NCBI RefSeq assembly: GCF_937616625.2
Contig: NC_065576.1
Location: 19,804,001-19,868,000, forward strand
Origin: Mercurialis annua
Lineage: Eukaryota > Streptophyta > Magnoliopsida > Malpighiales > Euphorbiaceae
Direction of reading: 5' to 3'
DNA: 64,000 nt
Positions 10,818-24,559 of the stretch are shown here, one piece after another; position 1 is the first letter of the stretch; each line of letters opens with the position of its first letter. The notes beneath the pieces were generated by a model, which worked only from the letters and a program-made list of their open reading frames with translations, did no database searches and was not told the origin of the DNA. The translations under genes and the position numbers were made by a program.

Positions 10818-13800
10818 ATTACGAAACTAATCTTAATCTTTCACCTTTTTAACGATTTAAGCCACACATTTAAAACGTTACGAAACAAATTCGAACGTTT
10901 CACCTTTTTGGCAATTTAAGGCAAATGTTTATTACGTTACGAAACAAATCCAAACGTTTAAAACGTTACGAAACACATCTAAACATTTAAAACATTATGA
11001 AACAAATCCAAACATTTAACCCATTTAGCGATTTAAGTCAAACAATTAAAACGTTACAAAACAAATCCAAACATTACCAAATGAATCGTAACATTACAAA
11101 TTTTTAGCTATTTAAGCCAAATGTTTTAAATATTAAGAAACAAATCCTAACATTTGACCATTTTAGTGATCTAAGCCAAACGTTTAAAACATTATGAAAC
11201 AAATTCAAACGAATTACCTGCGATTTAAGGCAAACGTTTAAAATGTTACGAAACTAATCCAAACGTTTAAACCGGTACGATACAAATCCAAATGATTTAA
11301 ACGTTACGAAACAAATCCTAAAATTCTACCTTTTTAGCGATTTAAGCCAAACGTTTAAAACGTTACGAAAGAAATCCAAACGTTTATAACGTTACGAAAT
11401 AAATCCAAACGCATAAAACGTTACGAAACAAATTAAAACATTTAAAACGTTACAAAACAAATCCAAACGTTTAAAACGTTACGAAAGAAATACAAACGTT
11501 TCCCTTTTTTCGCGATTTAAGCCAAACGTTTTAAAACATTTCGCGATTTAAGCCAAACATTTAAAACGTTATGAAATAAATACAAATCTTTAAAACGTTA
11601 GTAAACAAATGTTTCACCTTTTTAGCGATTTAATACAAACGTTTTAAACGTTACAAAATAAATCTTAACGTTTCCCTTTTTTAGCAATTTAAGCTAACGT
11701 TTAAAATGTTACGAAACAAATCCAAACATTTAAAATGTTAAGAAACAAATCATAATGTTTCACCATTTTAGCAATTTAAGCCAAACGTTTAAAACGTTAC
11801 GAAACAAATCCTAACGTTTCACCTTTTTAGGGATTTATGCCAAACGTTTTAAAACGTTACGAAACAAATCTTAACGTTTCACCTTTTTAGCGATTTAAGC
11901 CAAAAGTTTAAAATGTTACGAAACAAATCCAAACGTTTAAAACGTTAAGAAATAAATTCTAATGTTTCACCGTTTTAGCAATTTAAGACAAACGTTTAAA
12001 ACGTTACGAAACAAATCGTAACGTTTAACCTTTTTAGCGATTTAAGCAAAACGTTATGAAAACAAATGCAAACTTTTAAAACGTTACGAAACAAATCCAA
12101 ACGTTTCACCTTTTTAGCGATTTAAGCCAAACGTTTAAAACGTTATGAAACAAATCATAATGTTTCACCTTTTTAGCGATTTAAGCCGAACGTTTAATAT
12201 GTTACGAAATAAATATTAATGTTTCACCATTTTCGCAATTTAAGCCAAACGTTTAAAACGTAACGATACAAATCCAAACGGTTAAAACAATAATAAAAAA
12301 TCTTAACGTTTCACCTTTTTAGCAATTTAAGCCAAACGTTTAAAACGTTAAGAAACAAATCCTAACGTTTGACCTTTTTAGCAATTTAAGCCAAACGTTT
12401 AAAACGTTACAAAAACAAATCCAAAAGTTCAAAACGGTACGAAACAAATCCAAGCGTTTCACCATTTTAGCGATTTAAGCCTAACGTTTAAACGTTACTA
12501 AACTTATCCAAACGTTTAAAACATTACGAAACAAATCCGAACGTTTCACCTTTTTAGCGATATAAGCCAAACTTTTAAAACGCTGTGAAGCAAATATTAA
12601 CGTTTCATCTTCTTCGCGATTTAAGCCAAACATTTCAAACGTTATGAAACAAATTCAAATCTTTAAAACGTTAGTAAACAAATGTTTCACCTTTTTAGCG
12701 ATTTAAGCCAAACTTTTAAAACATTACGAAACAAATCTTAACGTTTCACCTTTTTAGCTATTTAAGCCAAACGTTTAAAACATTACGAAACAAATCCTAA
12801 CGTTTCATCTTTTTAGGGATTTAAGCCAAACGTTTTAAAACGTTACGAAACAAATCTTAATGTTTCACCTTTTTAGCGATTTAAGCCAAAAGTTTAAAAT
12901 GTTATGAAACAAATCCAAACGTTTAAAACGTTAAGAAATAAATCCTAATGTTTCACCTTTATAGCAATTTAAAAAAACGTTAAAAACGCTACAAAACAAA
13001 TCCTAACGTTTAACCTTTTTAGCTATTTAAGCCAAACGTTTAAAACGTTACGAAAACAAATGCAAACGTTTAGAAGGTTACGAAACAAATCCAAACGTTT
13101 CACATTTAGCGATTTAAGCAAAACGTTTAAAACGTTACGAAACAAATCATAATATTTCACCTTTTTAGCGATTTAAGAAAAAAATTTAAAACGTTATGAA
13201 ACAAATCTAAACGTTTAAAACGTTACGAAACAAATCCTAAAGTTTCACCTTTTTAGCGATTTAAGCCAAACGTTTATAACGTTACGAACCAAATCTTAAT
13301 GTTTCACCTTTTTAGTGATTTAAGCCTAACGTTTAAAACGTAACGAAACAAATCCAAACGTTTAAAATGATAACAAAAAAATTTAAATGTTTGAACTTTT
13401 TAGCAATTTAAGCCAACCGTTTTAAACGTTACGAAACAAATCCTAAAGTTTCACCTTTTTAGCGATTTAAGCCAAACATATAAAACGTTACGAAACAAAT
13501 CCAAATGTATAACATGTTATGAAACAAATGCTAGCGTTTCACCTTTTTAGCGATTTAAGCCAAACGTTTAAAACGTTACGAAACAAATCTTTACGTTTCA
13601 CCTTTTAGCGGTTTAAGCCAAACGTTTAAAACGTTACAAAACAAAGCCTAACGTTTAAAACGTTACCAAACAAATCCTAGCGTTTCACATTTTTAGCGAT
13701 TTAGGCAAAACTTTTAAAACGTTACGAAACAAATCTTATCGTTTCACGATTTTAGCGATTCACGCCACACGTTTAAGAAGTTACGAAACAAATCCAAACG

Positions 13801-16800
13801 TTTCACCTTTTTAGCGATTTAAACCAAATGTTTAAAAGGTTAAGAAACTTATCCAAACGTTTAATACGATACAAAACAACCTTTTTAGTGATTTAAGCCG
13901 AACGTTTAAAACGTTACGAAACAAATCCTAACGTTTCACCTTTTTAGAGATTTAAGCCAAATGTTTAAAACGTTACGAAACAAATCTTAACATTTCAACT
14001 TTTTAGCGTTTTAAGCGAAACGTTTAAAACGCTACGAAACAAATTTAAACCATTAAAATGTTGCGAAAGAAAGCTTAACGTTCCACCTTTTTAGCTATTT
14101 AAGCCAAACGTTTAGAACGTTATGAAACAAATCCTGACGTTTTCCATTTTTATAGATTTAAGCCAAACGTTTAAAACGTTATGAAACAAATCCTGACGTG
14201 TCACCTTTTTAGCGATTTAAGCCAAATGTTTAAAACTTTAAGAAAACAAATCCAAACGTTTCACCTTTTAAGCAATTTAAACCAAACGTTTAAAACGTTT
14301 CAAAACAAATCTTAACGTTTAACCTTTTTATCGATTTAAGCCAAACGTTTAAAACGTTACGAAACAAATCTAAACATTTAAAAACGTTACGAAACTAATC
14401 CTAATGTTTCACCTTATTAGCCATTTAATCCAAACGTTTAAAAGGTTACAAAACAAATCCTAAGATTTTACCTTTTTAACGATTAAAGCCAATCGTTTAA
14501 AACGTTAAGAAAACAAATCCAAACGTTTTAAATCCTATGAAACAAATGGTAACGTTTCACAAATCCAAACGTTTCACCTTTTTTGCGATTTCAGCCAAAC
14601 ATTTAAAAGGTTACAAATCTTATCCAAACGTTAAAAACGTTACGAAACAAATCCTAACGTTTCACCCTTTTAGCATTTTAAGCCAAAGATTTAAAACGTG
14701 AAGAAATAAATCTTAACGTTTCACCTTTTTAGCGATTTAAGCCAAACGTTTAAAACATTACGAATCAAACCCAAACATTTAAAACGCTGAAGCAAATCCT
14801 AACGTTTCACCTTTTTAGAAATTGAAGCCACACGTTTAAAACTTTACGAAACAAATCTTTATGTTTCACCTTTTTAGCGATTTAAGCCAAACGTTTAAAA
14901 CGTTGCGAAACAAATGCAAACGTTTAAAACATTGAAAAACAAATCCTAACGTTTCACCTTTTTAGCGACTTAAGTCAAACATCTAAAATGTTTCGAAACA
15001 AATCCAAATGTATAAAACGTTACGAAACAAATCCTAGCGTTGCACCTTTTTAGCGATTTAAACCAAACGTTTAATACGTTACGAAAAAAATCTTTACGTT
15101 TCACCTTTTAAGCGATTTAAGCCAAACGTTTAAAACGTTACAAAACTAATCCCAACGTTTAAAATGTTACCAAACAAATCCCAGCATTTCACGTTTTTAG
15201 CGATTTTGGCCAAACGTTTAAACCGTTACGAAACAAATCTTAACGTTTCTGCTTTTTGGCTATTTAAGCCAAACGTTTAAAACGTTACGAAACAAATCCA
15301 AACGTTTCACCTTTTTAGCGATTTAAACCAAACGTTTAAAAGGTTAAGAAACTTATCCAAACGTTTAATACTATACAAAACAAATCCTAAAGTTTTACCG
15401 TTTTAACGATTTAAGCCAAACGTTTAAAAAGTTACGAAGCAAATCTTAACGTTTTCCCTTTTTAGCGATTTAACCCAAACATTTAATACATTACGAAACA
15501 AATCCAAACATTTAAAATGTTACGAAACAAATTTTAATGTTTCACCTTTTTAGCGATTTAAGCCAAACGTTTAAAACGTTATGAAACAAATTCGAACATT
15601 TCACCGTTTTAGCAATTTAAGCCAAACGTTTATAATATTACGAAACTAATCTTAATATTTCACCTTTTTAGTGATTTAAGCCACACATTTAAAACGTTAC
15701 GAAACAAATTCGAACGTTTCACCTTTTTGGCAATTTAAGGCAAATGTTTATTACGTTACGAAACAAATCCAAACGTTTAAAACGTTACGAAACACATCTA
15801 AACGTTTAAAACATTATGAAACAAATCCAAACATTTAACCCATTTAGCGATTTCAGTCAAACAAAAACGTTACAAAATTAATCCAAACATTACCAAATAA
15901 ATCGTAACAGTACACATTTTTAGCTATTTAAGCCAAATGTTTCAAATATTAAGAAACAAATCCTAACATTTGACCATTTTAGTGATCTAAGCCAAACGTT
16001 TAAAACATTATGAAACAAATTCAAACGAATTACCTGCGATTTAAGCCAAACGTTTAAAACGTTACGAAACTAATCCAAACGTTTAAACCGGTACGATACA
16101 AATCCAAATGATTTAAACGTTACGAAACAAATCCTAAAATTCTACCTTTTTAGCGATTTAAGCCAAACGTTTAAAACGTTACGTAGGAAATCCAAACGTT
16201 TAAAACGTTACGAAATAAATCCAAACGCATAAAACGTTACGAAACAAATGAAAACATTTAAAACGTTACAAAACAAATCCAAACGTTTAAAACGTTACGA
16301 AAGAAATACAAACGTTTCACTTTTTTCGCGATTTAAGCCAAACGTTTTAAAACATTTCGAAACAAATCTTAGCATTTCACCTTTTTAGCGATTTAAGCCA
16401 AACGTTTAATACGTTACGAACAAATCCAAACGTTTAAAACGTTAAGAAACAAATCCTAATGTTTCTTCTTTTTAGCAATTTAAGCCAAACGATTAAAACA
16501 TTATGAAACAAATCCTAACGTTTCACCTTTTTAGCGTTTTTAGCTAAACCTTTAAAATGTTACGAAAACAAATCCAAACATTTAAAACGTTACGAAACAA
16601 ATCCAAACGTTTCACCTTTTTAGCGATTTAAGTCAAACGTTTCAAACGTTACGGAAAAAATCTTAATGTTTCACCTTTTTAGCGATTTAAGCGAAACATT
16701 TGAAACGTTACGAAACAAATCCAAGCGTTTAAAACGTTACGAAACAAATCCTAACGTTTCACCTTTTAAGCGATTTAAGCCAAACGTTTAATACGTTACG

Positions 16801-17235
16801 AAAGAAATCTTAATGTTTCACCTTTTTAGCAATTTAAGCCAAACGTTTAAAACGTAACGAAACAAATCCAAACGGTTAAAACGTTAATAAAAAGTCCTAA
16901 CGTTTCCCCTTTTTAGCATTTTAAGCCAAAAGTTTTAACGTTAATAAATCCTAACGTTTGATCTTTATAGCAATTTAAGCCAAATGTTTAAAACGTTACG
17001 GAAACAAATCCAAAAGTTTAAAACGTTACGAAACAAATCCAAACGTTTCACCATTTTAGCGATTTAAGCCTAACGTTTAAAACGTTACTAAACTTATCCA
17101 AATGTTTAAAACGTTACGAAACAAATCTTAACGTTTCACCTTTTTAAAGGTATAAGCCAAATTTTTAAAACGCTATGAAGCAAATATTAACGTTTCACCG
17201 TTTTCGCGATTTAAGCCAAACATTTAAAACGTTAC
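10818..17235 (+). repeat. Satellite array, block 2
   Basis: Continues the array after element A, starting with the second ATTAC (10818-10822). Same ~59-bp unit and orientation. Landmarks recur at about 4.8 kb; for example GAATTACCTGCGATTTAAG near 11212 recurs near 16024. The interval around 15637-15641 is an uninterrupted version of the element A insertion site. No gene is visible. It ends with GTTAC (17231-17235), the target duplication of the next insertion. Confidence 0.95.
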
Positions 17236-17833
17236 TGTCACGACCCATTTTCATGAATCGTGACCGGCGCTAGGGCATGGGTAATGTAGTACGAACACCC
17301 GTAGCTAGCCTTACTTATATCATACAATTCAATTAAACCTGCAGAAAACCAATGCTCGGGGGCAACCGAGACTTCAGCCTAATTCTAGCAGTTATAATAT
17401 TCAACAGTTAATATAACATGCTTATCCAATTCCGAGTCTAAAATAGATTTAACATAAACCAATGTAAATAATGTAAAATGCCAAAGCCATATAACTAGTC
17501 GAACCAATCCGACAAAAACTATAATAATAATAATAATAAAGACGTCTAGTTACTACTGCGGTCTAAGAATAAAACAGTTTTACAGTTTATCAAAAATAAA
17601 TGGAACCTCCGAGGGAAAGTAAGTGCGGAGATCACCAGACTCTCTCAGATCATAACTCTGGGAAAAATTGGGAAAACAAAGGGGTCAGATATACTGAGTG
17701 AGTTTATACCACTATCTACATTTATTAAGTGGAAAACCTTTAAAACCGTTTAAAATATTTAATAATGATATTACGAGTAATAGTTGGAACCCTAATCCAC
17801 AATTCTAAATAATAAACATAATCCAATAGGCCT

Positions 17834-17959
17834 GGTCCCGAGAGCTGAGCTACACCGAGTTACCACTGATCACACTCTTACCATATCCAGAGTCCTGGGA
17901 GCTGTGCTACACCGAGTTACTCTATTTGGTCCCGAGAGCTATGCTCACACCGAGTTACC
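17834..17959 (-). other. Triple hairpin-box cluster in solo LTR B
   Basis: Three diverged copies of the GGTCCCGAGAGCT...CCGAGTTACC box, at about 17834, 17890 and 17928. Their order and spacing are as in LTR A. The middle copy has drifted (AGTCCTGGGAGCTGTGC). Confidence 0.6.
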
Positions 17960-18665
17960 ACCTTACCATAAATACCTTACCCAAATCATTACTGGTGCGC
18001 ACGCAGTCCTAATGATGCCCATTAGGTAGCATGTTCCAACTAAAAGCCATAATATAAAAACAGTTCGAAATATACGTACAGTATATATATTTAATATTAA
18101 AATAACAATTTACTTAATAAAGCGGTAAATAGTAAGTACAAACTCACTGCTTGCTAATCCACGTGATAACCGGCAAGCAACTAATCCTGGTTCGCCTCTG
18201 GAGCACGAACAATAGACGGGTCTAGACAAATAAAATAATTATTAAAACATACCCTAACTCTAGAGAGTACTAGACACCACATAGTACTAGCACATATAAC
18301 ACTTCGGGAATAAACAATCCAAAGCAACACAAAAATACCCAATAGGTAATAAAGCCCAATTAATACAAATCTATTGAGTTCTCGCTTAAAATCCGAATTA
18401 CAAATATGATTTAATAATATTTAAATAATAATTAATTTCCAAATAGTGGGTTAGCCGAGTTACCAATAACTACCAAGCTAACCCCACTTGTCGGGTGACC
18501 CAAGTCTAACCCGACTCAAACGTTTATCAAATATAAACCCGAGTTTATATTTGTAAAATAATTCGATAAAATAATAATCCATTTAAAAGCAGAACTCAAT
18601 AACTTCAATTGCAAGTAACCCAAGTTACAACCCAAAATCTAACCATTTTAAGTTTATAAAAGTTT

Positions 18666-18747
18666 AGGGACTAAACTGTACTTTATCCAATTAGGGACTA
18701 AACTATACTTTAGCCAATTAGGGGCTAATCTGTACTTTAGCCAATTT
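18666..18747 (-). repeat. 27-bp tandem repeat in solo LTR B
   Basis: Three copies of a unit containing GGGACTAAACTGTACTTTA and GCCAATTA. The full B element has four copies of the same unit in its left LTR (55857-55970). A degenerate extra copy lies near 18841-18872. Copy number is therefore variable within the family. Confidence 0.7.
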
Positions 18748-19804
18748 GATATCCGAAATCAATTTAATTGCTTTTGTTTATAATTAAAACAAAATATAAA
18801 GTTACTAACCAAAAACTTAATTAAATAAGTTTTAAAAAGATTAGGGGCTAAATTGTAATTTAGCCAATTTTTCACTATTCGAAAACAATTATGATTACCC
18901 GAGTAATTATAAATTAAGTTTGTAAAATATTAAACGTTCTCAATTCACGTATTTATAAGTTAAGCGAGATTCGAACAAACCAATTGATAATACCTTACAC
19001 ATTTACATGTTTTAAACAAAATAAATGAGGAACCATTTTAGCATGTTAACCATCTATTCTATTTCAAAAACAAACTCCCTCCCAGGCATCATCTTCTTCG
19101 TGGAAAAAGTTACAGAACATTCAAGGCATGATTTATTAATTTCTAAACAACAATCTTCATCAAACTTTAATGATTCAATCTAAAAAATTCTCAATCCTAA
19201 TAACTCTCAACATGAAACCAAAACCGAATGAAGCAAGGAGTCAAGTCACAGTAACATTCATACGACGAAGAAGAAATAAGAACGAGCCAAGGATTCTTAA
19301 CCAAGCTCAATCGATTAACAACTAATCTACACCACGTGATTTTAATCCTTGATAAGGCAAAAATCAAGCCAAAGATGATGAAAGGGAACGACAGTACCAT
19401 AGAAGCAAGAAACATTTCATAATATTTCAAAAACGGTAAACCGTACGGCGATTGAAACGAGATCGATAGCGTACCGTTCAACGAAAACGAGGTGGGGAAT
19501 CGAAGGTATGTGATTCTAGAACGCCTGAGATCAAACAGTTTCGATTTCGATCTAGAAATACAAGGTAGAACGATCAAAAATACGGAATTGCCGCTTTAAA
19601 CATAAACTGAAATTCAATGAATTACGAAACTTACCGGGACAACCACTTTGAATGATGATTCCGGCTTCTCAGAGAATGAACAAGGGAATGGAAGCTAGGG
19701 TTTGTCTGCCGTATGGGGAAAAGGTTAGGGTAGAAAGTTACGTATTAAAAGGCTTCGGAAATGGAAATAATGAAGCCCGAAAGTACCCCCTCCGCAGGTC
19801 TAAA

Positions 19805-20049
19805 GCTGGTCTCAAATGAGACCAGCAAAACGGCTTTGGTTCTCGTTCGAGAACCGAGTTCTCGAACAAGAACAGAGCCTTTCAACACAGGTCTCGCTCG
19901 AGACCTGTGTTGGGACAAACGGCCCTTGGGCCAAATCTCTTGGTTCTCGTTCGAGAATCTGAGTTCTCGAACGAGAACGCAAGATTTCAATACAGGTCTC
20001 GTTCGAGACCTGTGTTGGATCAAACGGGAATTGGCTTGAGCCAATTCCT
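19805..20049 (-). repeat. Palindrome cluster near the 5' end of solo LTR B
   Basis: A run of inverted repeats built on CTCG-NN-CGAG. It includes GGTCTCAAATGAGACC, GTTCTCGTTCGAGAAC-type pairs, CAGGTCTCGCTCGAGACCTG, and a hairpin with 10-bp arms (GGAATTGGCT and AGCCAATTCC) at about 20029-20050. In LTR sense it lies 150-400 bp from the 5' terminus, in U3. These palindromes produce the overlapping open frames seen on both strands here. Confidence 0.7.
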
Positions 20050-23000
20050 TTGAGCCGAAAATGATGATTTGGTTTCTTGGGCCCAATTTAATTAACCCAA
20101 CCTCAAACCGACACGAAACGAGCTACCAAACCGAAAATTTTACATCGAAGCACCACCGGAAACTCGTCGCAAATTATCAAAATTATACGGGTTATTACAG
20201 TTACGAAAAAATTCCAAATCTTTAAAACGTTAGTAAACAAATGTTTCACCTTTTTAGCGATTTAAGCCAAACGTTCAAAACGTTACGAAACAAATCCAAA
20301 CGTTTAAAATGCTAAGAAACAAATCCTAATGTTTCACCTTTTTAGCAATTTAAGCCAAACATTTAAAACGTAAAGAAACAAATCCTAAGGTTTCACCTTT
20401 TTAGGAATTTAAGCCAAACGTTTTAAAATGTTATGAAACAAATCTTAATGTTTCACCTTTTTAGCGATTTAAGACAAAAGTTTAAAATGCTACGAAACAA
20501 ATCCAAACGTTTAAAACGTTAAGAAACAAATCGTAATGTTTCACCTTTTTAGCAATTTAAGACGAACGTTTAAAACGCTACGAAACAAATCCTAACATTT
20601 AACCTTTTTAGCGATTTAAGCCAAACGTTTACAACGTTACGAAAACAAATGCAAACTTTTAAAACGTTACGAAATAAATCCAAATGTTTCACCTTTTTTG
20701 CGATTTAAGCCAAACATTTAAAACGTTACGAAACAAATCATAATGTTTCACCTTTTTAGCAATTTAAGACAAAATTTTAAAACGTTATGAAACAAATCCA
20801 AACGTTGAAAACGTTACGAAACAAATCCTAACGTTTCACCTTTTTAGCGATTTAAGCCAAACGTTTATAACGTTACGAACCAAATCTTAATGTTTCACCT
20901 TTTTAGCGATTTAAGCCAAACGTTTAAAACGTAACGAAACAAATCCAAACGTTTAAAATGCTAATAAAAAAATTCAAAAGTTTCACCTTTTTTGCAATTT
21001 AAGCCAAACGTTTTAAACGTTACGAAAAAATCCTGACGTTTCACCTTTTTAGCGATTTAAGCCAAACATTTAACACGTTACGAAACAAATACAAATGTAT
21101 AAAATGTTACGAAACAAACCCTAGCGTTTCACCTTTTTAGCGATTTTAGCCAAACGTTTAAAACGTTACGAAACAAATCTTTACGTTTCACCTTTTCGCG
21201 ATTTAAGCCAAACGTTTAAAACGTTACAAAAAAAATCCCAACGTTTAAAACGTTACCAACAAATCCTAGCGTTTCACCTTTTTAGCGATTTAGGAAAAAA
21301 GTTTAAAACGTTACGCAACAAATCTTAACGTTTCACCTTTTTAGAGATTTAAGCCAAACGTTTAAGACGTTACGAAACAAATCCAAACGTTTCCCCTTTT
21401 TAGCGATTTAAACCAAACGTTTAAAAGGTGAAGAAACTTATCCAAACGTTTAATACAATACGAAACAACCTTTTTAGCGATTTAAGCTGAACGTTTAAAA
21501 CGTTAAGAAACAAATCTTAACGTTTCACCTTTTTAGCGATTTAAGCCAAACATTTAAAACATTATGAAATAAATCCAAACATTTAAAACGTTATGAAACA
21601 CATACTAACGTTTAATTTCTTTAGCAATTTAAGCCAAATGTTTAAAACGTTACGAAACAATTCTTTACATTTTATCATTTTAGCGATTTAAGCCAAACTT
21701 TTAAAACGTTACGAAACGGATGCAAACATTTAAAATATTGCAAAACAAATCCAAATGTTTTGAACGTTATGAAACAAATCCAAACGTTTCACCTTTATAG
21801 AGATTTAAGCCAAAATTTTAAAACGTTATGAAAACAAATCCAAACGTTTAAAACTTTACCAAATAAATCCTAATGTTTCACCGATTTAGCGAGTGAAGCC
21901 AAACGTTTAAAACATTACGCAACAAATCCTAACGTTTTACCTTTTTAGCGATTTAAGCCAAGCATTTAAAATGTTACGAAACAAATGCAAACTTTTAAAA
22001 TGTTACGAAACAAATCCTAACGTGTCACCATATTAACAATTTAAGCCAAACATTTAAAACGTTACGAAACTAATCTTTACGTTTCACCTTTATAGCGATT
22101 TAAGCCAAACGTTTAGAACGTTACGAAAACAAATCCAAATGTTTAAAACGTTACGAAAAAAATCCTAATGTTTCACCTTTTTAGCTATTTAAGCCAAACG
22201 TTTAATACGTTACGAAACAAATCCTAACGTTTCTCCTTTTTAGTGATATAAGACAAACGTTTAAAATGTTACGAAAACAAATCCAAACGTTTAGAACGTT
22301 ACGAAACAAATCCAAACGTTTAACCTTTTTAACGATATAAGCCAAACGTTTAAAACGTTATGAAACAAATTTGAATCACCTTTTTAGCGATTTAAGCCCA
22401 ACGTTTAAAATTTTACGAAACAAATCTTTACGTTCCACCTTTTTAGAGAATTAAGCCAAACGTTTAAAACGTTACGAAACAAATTCCAACATTTCAACTC
22501 TTTAGCAATTTAAGGCAAATGTTTATTACGTTATGAAACAAATCCTAACGTTTAAAACGTTAGAAAACAAATCCAAACGCATAAAACGTTAAGAAACTAA
22601 TCCAAACATATAAAACGTTAAGAAAAAAATCAAAAAGTTTAAAACGTTACGAAACAAATACAAACATTTCACCTTTTTAGCGATTTAAGCCAAACGTTTT
22701 AAAACATTTCGAAACAAATCTTAATGTTTCACCTTTTTAGCGATTTAAGAAAAACGTTTAAAACATTACGAACAAATCCAAACGTTTAAAACGTTAAGAA
22801 ACAAATCCTAATGTTTCTTCTTTTTAGCAATTTAAGACAAACTTCTAAAACATTACTAAACAAATCCTAATGTTTCACCGTTATAGCGATTTAACCAAAC
22901 GTTTAAAACATTACGAAACAAATTTTAACGTATCACCTTTTTAGCGATTTAAGCCAAACATTTAAAACATTACGAAACAAATGCCAACGTTTCAAACGTT

Positions 23001-24559
23001 ACGAAACAAATCCAAATGTTTCACCTTTTTTGCGATTAACGCCAAACGTTACAAACGTTACAAAATTTATCCAAACGTTTAAAACGTTACGAAATAAATC
23101 CTAATGTTTCACCTTTTTAGAGATTTAAGCCAAATGTTTAAAACGTTACGAAACAAATCTAAACATTTCAACTTTTTAGTGTTTTAAGCCAAACGTTTAA
23201 AACATTACGAATCAAATTCAAACCATTAAAATGTTGCGAAACAAATCCTGACGTTTCCCCTTTTTAGAGATTTAAGCCAAACGTTTAAAACGTAACGAAA
23301 CAAATCATGACGTTTCACCTTTTTAGCGATATAAGCCAAACGATTAAAACGTTACGAAACAAAACTTAACGTTTCACCTTTTTAGCGATTTAAGCCAAAC
23401 GTTTAAAATGTTACGAAACAAATCCAAACGTTCAAAACGTTACGAAACAAATCCTAATGTTCCACCTTTTTAGCAATTTAATCCAAAAGTTTAAAACGTT
23501 ACAAAACAAATCCTAACGTTTTACCTTTTTAGCGATTTAAGCCAAACGTTTAAAACTTTACAAAAACAAATCCAAACATTTGAAATTCTACGGAACAAAT
23601 CCAAATGTTTCACCTTTTTAGCAATTTTAGCCAAACGTTTAAGACATTTCAAAACAAATCTTAATGTTTCACCTTTTTATCGATTTAAGCCAAACGTTTA
23701 AAACGTTTCGAAACAAATCCAAACGTTTAAAAATGTTACGAAACTAATCCAAATGTTTCACCTTTTTAGCAATTTAATCCAAACGTTTAAAACGTTACAA
23801 AACAAATCCAAACGTTTAACCTTTTTAGCGATTTAAGCCAATCGTTTAAAACGTTAAGAAAACAAATCCAAACGTTTAAAATGCTACGAAACAAATGCTA
23901 ACGTTTCACCTTTTTAGCGATTTAAGCCAAACTTTTAAAACGCTAGGAATTAAATCTTAACATTTCACCTTTTTTAGCAATTTAAGCAAAACATCTAAAA
24001 CGTTACTAAACAAATCCAATATTGATAACGTTGCGAAATAAATCTAAATGTTTCACCCTTTTAGCGATTTAAGCCAAACGTTAAAAACGTTACGAAATAA
24101 ATCTTAACGTTTCACCTTTTTAGCGATTTAAGCCAAACTTTTAGAACGTTACTAAACAAATTAAAACGTTTTAAAACATTTCGAAAAAAATCTTAACGTT
24201 TCACCTTTTTAGAGATTTAAGCCAAACGTTTAAAATATTACGAACAAATCCAAACGTTTAAAATGTTTAGAAAGAAATCCTAATGTTGCTTCTTTTTAGC
24301 AATTTAAGCCAAACGTTTAAAACGTTACGAAACAAATCCTAACGTTTCACCTTTTTAGCGATTTTAGCTAAACCATTAAAATGTTACAAAAACAAATCCA
24401 AACATTTAAAATGTTACGAAACAAATCAAAACGTTTCACCTTTTCAGCGATTTAAGCCAAACGTTTAAAACGTTACGAAACAAATCTTAATGTTTCACCT
24501 TTTTCATGATTTAAGCGAAACGTTTGAAACGTTATGAAACAAATCCAAACGTTTAAAAC

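Larger units (their letters stand above)
17236..20199 (-). mobile_element. Family-B solo LTR with target duplication
   Basis: 2964 bp from TGTCACGACC to GGGTTATTACA on the plus strand, flanked on both sides by GTTAC (17231-17235 and 20200-20204). It has no interior, primer site or second LTR, so it is a solo LTR left by recombination between the LTRs of a full element. It matches the LTRs of the 54503-64000 element in reverse orientation. The shared features are the AACCCGTGTA-type 5' end, the palindrome cluster, the 27-bp tandem repeat and the hairpin boxes. Open frames at 19197-19577 and 19745-20086 lie within LTR sequence and look non-coding. Confidence 0.92.

Noticed and set aside
19197..19577. 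126-codon minus-strand open frame in solo LTR B
   Set aside because: Falls in LTR body; the equivalent stretch of the B element is not open as a conserved frame. Hydrophobic stretches are explained by T-rich sequence.
19745..20086. Open frames on both strands with repeated SRTRT/RTRPVL-like peptides (also at 54648, 62608, 62964 and 62992)
   Set aside because: The peptide repeats are translations of the CTCG-NN-CGAG palindromes, which read alike on both strands.
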